The translations under genes were made by a program, and so were the position numbers. From contig NC_081541.1 in NCBI RefSeq assembly GCF_901000735.1, positions 1,116,001-1,180,000 on the forward strand: a DNA stretch of 64,000 nt, given 5' to 3'. Within the stretch, counting starts at the first letter, position 1. Every line of letters starts with the position of its first letter. This document shows, piece after piece, positions 58,603-64,000 of this stretch. Source of the DNA: Corylus avellana (Eukaryota; Streptophyta; Magnoliopsida; Fagales; Betulaceae). The notes under the pieces are model-generated. The model did no database searches. It had not been told where the DNA came from and saw nothing but the letters and a program-made list of their open reading frames with translations.

Positions 58603-60670
58603 TGAACCCCAAAAACAAGTCTAGGAGATGACAAGTGTTTGCTCAAAATACGGCCTGATAGCTTTTGTTAGGAAAGACAAAGCTAGAAAAGCATGCAGAT
58701 AGAGTTTAGCCAAAATACGAGGTGGGTTTCGGAAATCGATGCTAAAAAGAGGCTCTTTTTTTTTTCTTTTTTTTTTTTTCTTTTTGTGCTTTTTAACTGC
58801 AAAATTTGGACATTTATGAAAAGCTTTTGCAAACGGGTTTGTCGCAAAAGGCCATAACCATTGTCTAAAAGAAACAAAAACAGAACACTAGATGCAGTAG
58901 TGATCAGTTTGTAGTACTTTGGGGTATTGGGAACAAGGAAGGAAGAATCTATGAAGGACGAGTATGGAGAGGTGAAAGCGCGATGAGGAAGAAGGGACAG
59001 TATGGGTATGGCATTTAAGGAAGACTCAGATTTGGAATTTTGGAAAGGGGAAAAAGAAAAAGAAAAAAGAAAAAAGAAAAGGAGAAAGTTTGACCAAGAA
59101 TAGCCGAGTGGATTTTCTACATTGAGACCGGTCTTTGGTCATAGGAACCGTCTTCCAAGAGGTTCAAAGAGTGAGCAAGTCCAATCGCTGACCACTTCCT
59201 CGGAACCTTTTTGAATTGATGAGGGCAAATGTGGGTCGTCGATAGAGGTACATAAAAAATATATATATATTAATATATTATTAATGGAAAAAGAAGTCAG
59301 AGTTTTGGAGCTTGGTGACGAGGAGACCAAAGAACCTTCAACCTAGCTCCGCGTTACAGTTACTACAATCGGTGCTATTTCCACGTAGGACACAGAGAGA
59401 GAAAGAGAGAGAGATGAGGACAAGGTGATGACACGCGCGTGACGTTAACTTCAAACCTTTGCTTACGTTAACACTTGGAAGAAGTACGTGACATAGTGAG
59501 AACCGAATAGAGATTTTCGGCTGCCTCAGACATCTTACTTTTTTTCTTTCTTTTTTTCTTCTCCTTTTTTTTTTTTTTTTTGTTTTTTTTTTAAAAAAAA
59601 TTTGTTTTTTAAATTGAAGCAGAGATATTAAAAGAAAATTTAAATTTAAAGTATTAGTATTAAATTTGAGGTATTAGCACTAAATTTAGGATGATCGAAT
59701 CAATTTTAGGTGATACCATCCTGAAAGGGTTAACCTTCTACCCTTAGGTTTTAATTTTAAATCTAAAAATAAGTTTTAAAGCATTAGAAACTAAATATTA
59801 ATTTATAAAAATTTAACCACAAATTTTTTTTTATTATTATTATTTTAATATTTGTCCTACGCTATTGGCAGCCGCATAGCAGGACTCGTGAGAACCCAAA
59901 CAAACTAATTTTGTGCCTTTTGGTTAAGGAGACGGTCGGAACCTGATCGGAATATTGTTGGGACTTATCAAGATTCAGTTATGATCCAGTCGAAACTTGA
60001 TCAAGCTACTTATGAGACTCGGTTAGGATGCATGTTGTTGGCCCTCGCTCAAACCCGGTTATGATCTGGTCCGGGCCTGCCGAGATTCGGTTTAGACCCA
60101 ATCGAGACCCGCCAAGACCCTATCGGGACACCACCAAGACCCGGTCGGGACCCCATATGAACTCGGTTGGGACTTGCGAGACTTGACTAAGTTACCGTTG
60201 AAAATTGATAGAAACATTTTCGTAATTTAAAGTTTAATATGATTTAATGAATAATAATAATAATAATAAAATTTGTGATTTTTCATACACGCTAAATACC
60301 GAAAAATGATCACGTGCTGCTATAATTTTTTGTTTTTTTTGAAGAGTCATAATATTTTTAGGCTTTCAGGTAATGTAATTATTTACTCTTCAATTTGATC
60401 ACGCGCGCTGATTGTGTTTGTGAAAAAATCAGTTATTAATATAACGTAACCATTTATTTGCTTAATTTTTGTGTTCTATTATAATGGCTCCTTTACGTCC
60501 GGAAGTACATATTCCAACGTGGGAGGCCGATTTAAAAAAATTAATTTTCTATTTTTAAATATAAAGCAGCTGGCTTCTTTGTCTCTCTCTGAATAAATAA
60601 AAGGCAACTGGCTTGTCCTAAGTCTCGATACTAGATCCTGATAATTTGGTCTAATAAGCCTTGTTGTCCC
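58603..60670. other. WRKY upstream region and spacer
   Basis: It contains the presumed WRKY promoter, with a W-box TTGACC at 59090-59095 that could serve self-regulation. Long poly-pyrimidine and poly-A tracts follow (about 59530-59610), then a degenerate minisatellite at 59930-60190. No gene seen. Confidence 0.5.
59930..60190. repeat. Degenerate minisatellite, GGTCGGGACC motif
   Basis: Units of roughly 25-30 bp vary around CGGTCGGGACC...CCAAGACC, for example GACCCGGTCGGGACCCC, AACTCGGTTGGGACTTG and GACTCGGTTAGGATG. About nine poorly matched units. Confidence 0.6.
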
Positions 60671-60674
60671 CAGC

Positions 60675-61089
60675 CAGGGCCGGTACTGTAGTTGAAACGG
60701 CACTGTTCTACCTACAGTACCAGCTGATTATTGCCCCCTTCAAGTCAAAAAAATCATCCCAAATTTCAAAAACAACTCTTTTTTTATTCACTTTCCAACC
60801 GATAATTCCAACTAATTTTTTTTAAAAAAAAACGAAAATGAAAAATATTATTAAAAAAAAAAAAAAAAATCGAAGAACCGATCGGGGTGGCTCCTTGGCC
60901 AAAAATGGGGTGGTCCGGCCACCCCATTTTGGCCAAGGGGTGGCTGGAACCACCCCATCTTTCTCCTCCTTTTTTCTTTTTTCTTCTTTTTTTAATATTT
61001 TCCTTTAAAAAAAAATTAAATAAAAAGTCAATTTTTGCTACTGGTACTGTAGCTGGAACAGTGCCGTTCCAGCTACAGTACCGGCCCTG
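60675..61089. mobile_element. hAT-like MITE with about 50-bp inverted ends
   Basis: The left end CAGGGCCGGTACTGTAGTTG...CACTGTTC...CTACAGTACC and the right end, its inverse (GGTACTGTAGCTGGAACAGT...TACAGTACCGGCCCTG), match over about 50 bp. CAGGG...CCCTG ends are typical of hAT. No clear 8-bp duplication was seen. The interior includes a perfect-looking hairpin (see 60893-60945) and poly-A/T; no transposase. Confidence 0.7.
60893..60945. repeat. Inverted repeat hairpin inside the hAT-like MITE
   Basis: CCTTGGCCAAAAATGGGGTG and the downstream CACCCCATTTTGGCCAAGG pair over about 20 bp around a TCCGG centre. The GGGGTGG core relates it to the GC-rich family at 55.4 kb. Confidence 0.75.
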
Positions 61090-61219
61090 GCTAGCGGCAA
61101 ACGAGGCTATAGATGCACCAATATTTTGTTTGGCCTTATATACACTAATTATAGTTTATTATACGTTGCTCAATATTTAAAGCATTAGAAGTTTTAAGCA
61201 ACATCTTTAGAGCTTGTTA

Positions 61220-61449
61220 AGGATTGTGTTTGAAAAATAGAGTTTTTAAGTCAAATAGAGCCTTTAAGTCAAACAGAGCTTTTGGCAAATGAAGTTTTTG
61301 TCAAAAGTGTGTTTTAGCCATTTTTAAGCTTTTTAGACCCTTAAAAGCGCTTTTACTTTTTTTATCAAACAGGTTTTTTTTTATTTAAAAGGGCTTTTTG
61401 AATGTTAAAAGCATTTTTAAGTTCGTCAAATATAATCTCAAACAGGCCC
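61220..61449. mobile_element. Tourist-like MITE, third copy
   Basis: TTA flanks both sides (61217-61219 and 61450-61452). The right end TCAAACAGGCCC is the inverse of GGGCCTGTTTGA; the left end AGGATTGTGTTTGA is diverged. The interior is built from AGAGCTTTT/AAAAGCGCTTTT-type short inverted motifs. Confidence 0.55.
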
Positions 61450-61774
61450 TTAATGTTGTGTGTCTAATCAAGAAAGTTGAACATAATTTTAAAATAAAAT
61501 CGATCTCCCTTAGCAGCCTTAGGTCCATCCTTGAAAATATGTGACTTTTTTTTTTTTTTTTTTTTTCTAGTGAGAGGAGTTTTCTGTCCTTGTTTCCCAT
61601 GTATTGATAAGAGTAAATTTAAATCATCATTTAATTTGTAAGTTTATTTCTATCTTATAGGGGGGTGAGGGGGAAGAAACTACGTACACACCATCAAAAA
61701 AAAAATATTGTCGTACCAATTAATCCAACACGACAAGAAGTTGATGATGAAATTAATGAATTCATGGGAGAAAC

Positions 61775-62065
61775 ATTCAAAACAAGATTTGGACCAGTTC
61801 AATGTCAATGCATGATTAATTTGTACCAAGTAGGGGAACAAGACTTTTTCTTTTTCGTTTTTGTTTTTTCTAGAAAGGAGAGTAGTGCATGTATACAAGG
61901 GTTGAAAAGAGAAGGCAAGTGTAATCTCTCCGAAATTGGGAATTGCTGAGTCGCTGAGAAGAAAGTCGTTTTTGTAGCCTCAATTGCATGTGGGTCTTCT
62001 TCTAAACGTTGCTCATGTGCTTTGAACACATGGCTTTGTATTGTATGGGTGGAAACTCTCCGACC
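61775..62065. repeat. Duplicated segment, copy 1 (partner at 63.1 kb)
   Basis: It shares with 63100-63330 the blocks AGATTTGGACCAGTTCAATG, TCAATGC, AGGGGAACAA-like, GGTTTGAAAAG-like, CTGAGAAGAAAG-like, GTGGGTCTTCT and ATGGGTGGAAACTC, in the same order. No protein family is recognised on either strand. Confidence 0.7.
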
Positions 62066-62919
62066 ACGCTTGGAAAATAACTCATACATCTTAATTCAGG
62101 AAATTAATTTTCGTTCAAACGATAAACATGTCATTAAGTAATGTTATAGTAATTAATCACAAACCACTCTAATAGATTGATAATTATCTCTTAACATGTG
62201 GTAATTATCAAAGGGAAATGCTAGCTAGGTGGTTTCCTAGTGTTCTTCTTGTGTTCCCTGGTAGATATTATTTTTTAAAAACCAAATAAGAGAAATAAGT
62301 GACAGTTTTTTTTTTTTTTTTTAAATAATATCCACCTGCTAGGACTAGAAAGACATAAAGAAAACATTATGAAAACAATAGGAGAACACCTAACCTTTCC
62401 CTGTTTTAATAGCATGTACGTGTAATTTTCTTGGTGATTTAACATTCTTAGGCACCATGTAAGAAATATATATATATATATTTCTCCAAGTGCAAAAGAA
62501 TATTTGATACTAAATTATATTAAAACGCTAAAAAAGAAAAATCAAGTAGAGCTAGCACTCATAATGGCTTAGTCATTTCTTACTTTTATTTAAAATAGAT
62601 AAACAAAACATTTATGAACAGTGCATCGCTACATGTAGATGGGACTTTATTTGCACATCCATCTCATTAATATATTATTTCTCTTTACATATCTCTCTTT
62701 TCCCAAAATTTTATCTTATTAATTATATTTCACATCTCTCTTTTCCCAAAAAAATTTTCTACTATTTATCTCCACATCTCTTTTTTTTCCAAAAGTTAAA
62801 AAAATATGATCTTTATTATAAAAAAGAATGATACTGATAAAAAAGAAATAGATAATCGGATGTATAGTGTATTTTAAAACTTATTAGCTAAAATTAGATC
62901 AAATAAGTTTTGATTAGCC

Positions 62920-62920
<1 letters not shown>

Positions 62921-62954
<34 letters not shown>
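62921..62954. repeat. TA dinucleotide microsatellite
   Basis: About 17 TA units between the two copies of the duplicated segment. Confidence 0.9.
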
Positions 62955-62956
<2 letters not shown>

Positions 62957-63099
62957 TTCGAAATGCTGTAAACTATGGTTTTTCTTTAGTTTTTTAATAT
63001 ATAAATGGTTTATACTGTTTAATTTACTTGTCTATAACCAAATAAATTCTGTTATTTTTAATTTTATTTTTTTTAATTTTATTTTTTTTTGTGGAATAA

Positions 63100-63330
63100 A
63101 CATTCAAAAGTAGATTTGGACCAGTTCAATGTCAATGCTTTGTACAAAGTTAGGGAACAACTTTTTTCTGGGGAGGAGAGAAAACAAGGTTTGAAAAGGG
63201 AAGCTACTCTGTAAATCCCTCTGAAATGCGGAATTAATGAGTCATCGAGAAGAAAGCCGCAATAGTGGGTCTTCTAGACGTGTTGCTCCTTTGCTTTGGA
63301 CCGTCAAAGTTATATGGGTGGAAACTCCAC
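63100..63330. repeat. Duplicated segment, copy 2
   Basis: Partner of 61775-62065, shorter and more diverged, in the same orientation. Confidence 0.7.
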
Positions 63331-63493
63331 GCACGTTGATAATTCCTAATAGGTGCGCAAGTATGAAACCGGCTATACGCGTAGTGCCCGTGTTAATACT
63401 TAATATATATATATTTTTTAATTTTTATTATTATTATTTTAAAAATGTTTTTTTAAAAAATAAAAAAATAAAATGCGTTACCACTTTTATAAA

Positions 63494-63691
63494 TCAATCA
63501 AATCGCTCCATCAAGGTAATCTCACAAATACAATCAAGGGTCACACCTAGCTGTATTCTATCTAAACCTTTCGCAGCAGCCAATTTAGCAAGTGTATGTG
63601 CCGCACAGTTAGCAACACGACTCACCCAAAATACTTGCCACTATGTGAAAGTTTTCAACAGCGTCCTCATACCCTCCACGATGTGCCCTAT
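63494..63691 (-). mobile_element. LINE-type RNase H C-terminal fragment
   Basis: On the minus strand the frame reads IGHIVEGMRTLLKTFT, one in-frame stop, then WQVFWVSRVANCAAHTLAKL and GLDRIQLGVTLDCI, ending in a stop at 63494. The pattern V-S-R-x-A-N-x-x-A-H-x-L-A-K is the C-terminal part of the plant LINE/RVT_3 RNase H domain. Only the tail remains, so it is dead. Confidence 0.7.
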
Positions 63692-64000
63692 CTTACTCCT
63701 AGGGCTGGGCACGGGTTGGTTCGGGGCGGGTTTGGCCTTTTTTTGCCACCCGACCCGTGCCCATCGGGTTTGGTAAAACCCTACCCGTTACCATGGTTGA
63801 AGGCACTAAAACAGCCGGGTTTCGGGTAGGACGGGGTGGGTTTGTTGGGTTTGTTGGGTTTGTCGGGCGGGTCAAGTATTTCTCTTAGTTAGAATATCAA
63901 TTGTTTACCATCTTTTTCTTCTTCCTACAACCCTGCAATTTCAGTTTTACATCATTACACAATCCAACTCCATTTTAATATATTCATACAAGAATGTCGA

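Larger units (their letters stand above)
61450..64000. other. Right-end spacer, repeats only
   Basis: It contains two copies of a duplicated segment (about 61775-62065 and 63100-63330), a TA microsatellite (62921), a LINE tail (63494) and a GGGTTNGG/CGGGT-rich stretch (about 63705-63870). No gene seen. Confidence 0.5.

Overview
This window is nuclear DNA from a dicot plant. The genes have GT-AG introns, the spacers are AT-rich and packed with small LTR elements, SINEs and MITEs, and every recognisable protein is plant-type (PDV1, PHT1, SPEECHLESS, group III WRKY, arabinogalactan peptide). The repeat mix would suit a woody rosid, possibly Fagales, but that placement is a guess.

Layout. 0-2.7 kb: repeats, including a five-unit 102-bp array that runs into a tRNA-derived SINE. 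2.7-4.8 kb (-): PDV1, a chloroplast-division receptor. 6-16 kb (-): a PHT1 phosphate-transporter cluster with two decayed fragments, one nearly full-length copy whose usual start codon is cut off by an 8-bp insertion, and one full-length copy with three lesions. Two compact LTR elements sit between the cluster members, and PHR1-type P1BS motifs lie upstream of both long copies. 18.7-23.8 kb (+): MTM1/SLC25A39-type mitochondrial carrier, ten coding exons. 25.4-26.1 kb (-): a two-exon arabinogalactan peptide gene of only 62 codons. 27.6-37.3 kb (-): two tandem intact paralogues of an acidic, coiled-coil, probably nuclear plant protein whose family I cannot name. 38.2-43.6 kb (+): dihydrofolate synthetase, ten exons. 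50.0-51.7 kb (+): SPEECHLESS, the stomatal-lineage bHLH factor, preceded by about 6.4 kb without a recognised gene. 56.8-58.6 kb (-): group III WRKY. The rest is intergenic and holds a solo LTR with a perfect 5-bp target duplication, several MITEs, an LTR relic, minisatellites and the tail of a LINE.

The genes do not form a joint pathway; this is ordinary gene-by-gene plant organisation. The clearest evolutionary stories are decay of the PHT1 cluster, the 5.4-kb tandem duplication at 27-37 kb, and the tandem amplification of a SINE head. Start codons were checked by eye; several open frames begin with TTG, and there I used the first ATG. Exon borders come from splice consensus, reading-frame continuity and remembered family sequence, not from transcripts or searches.
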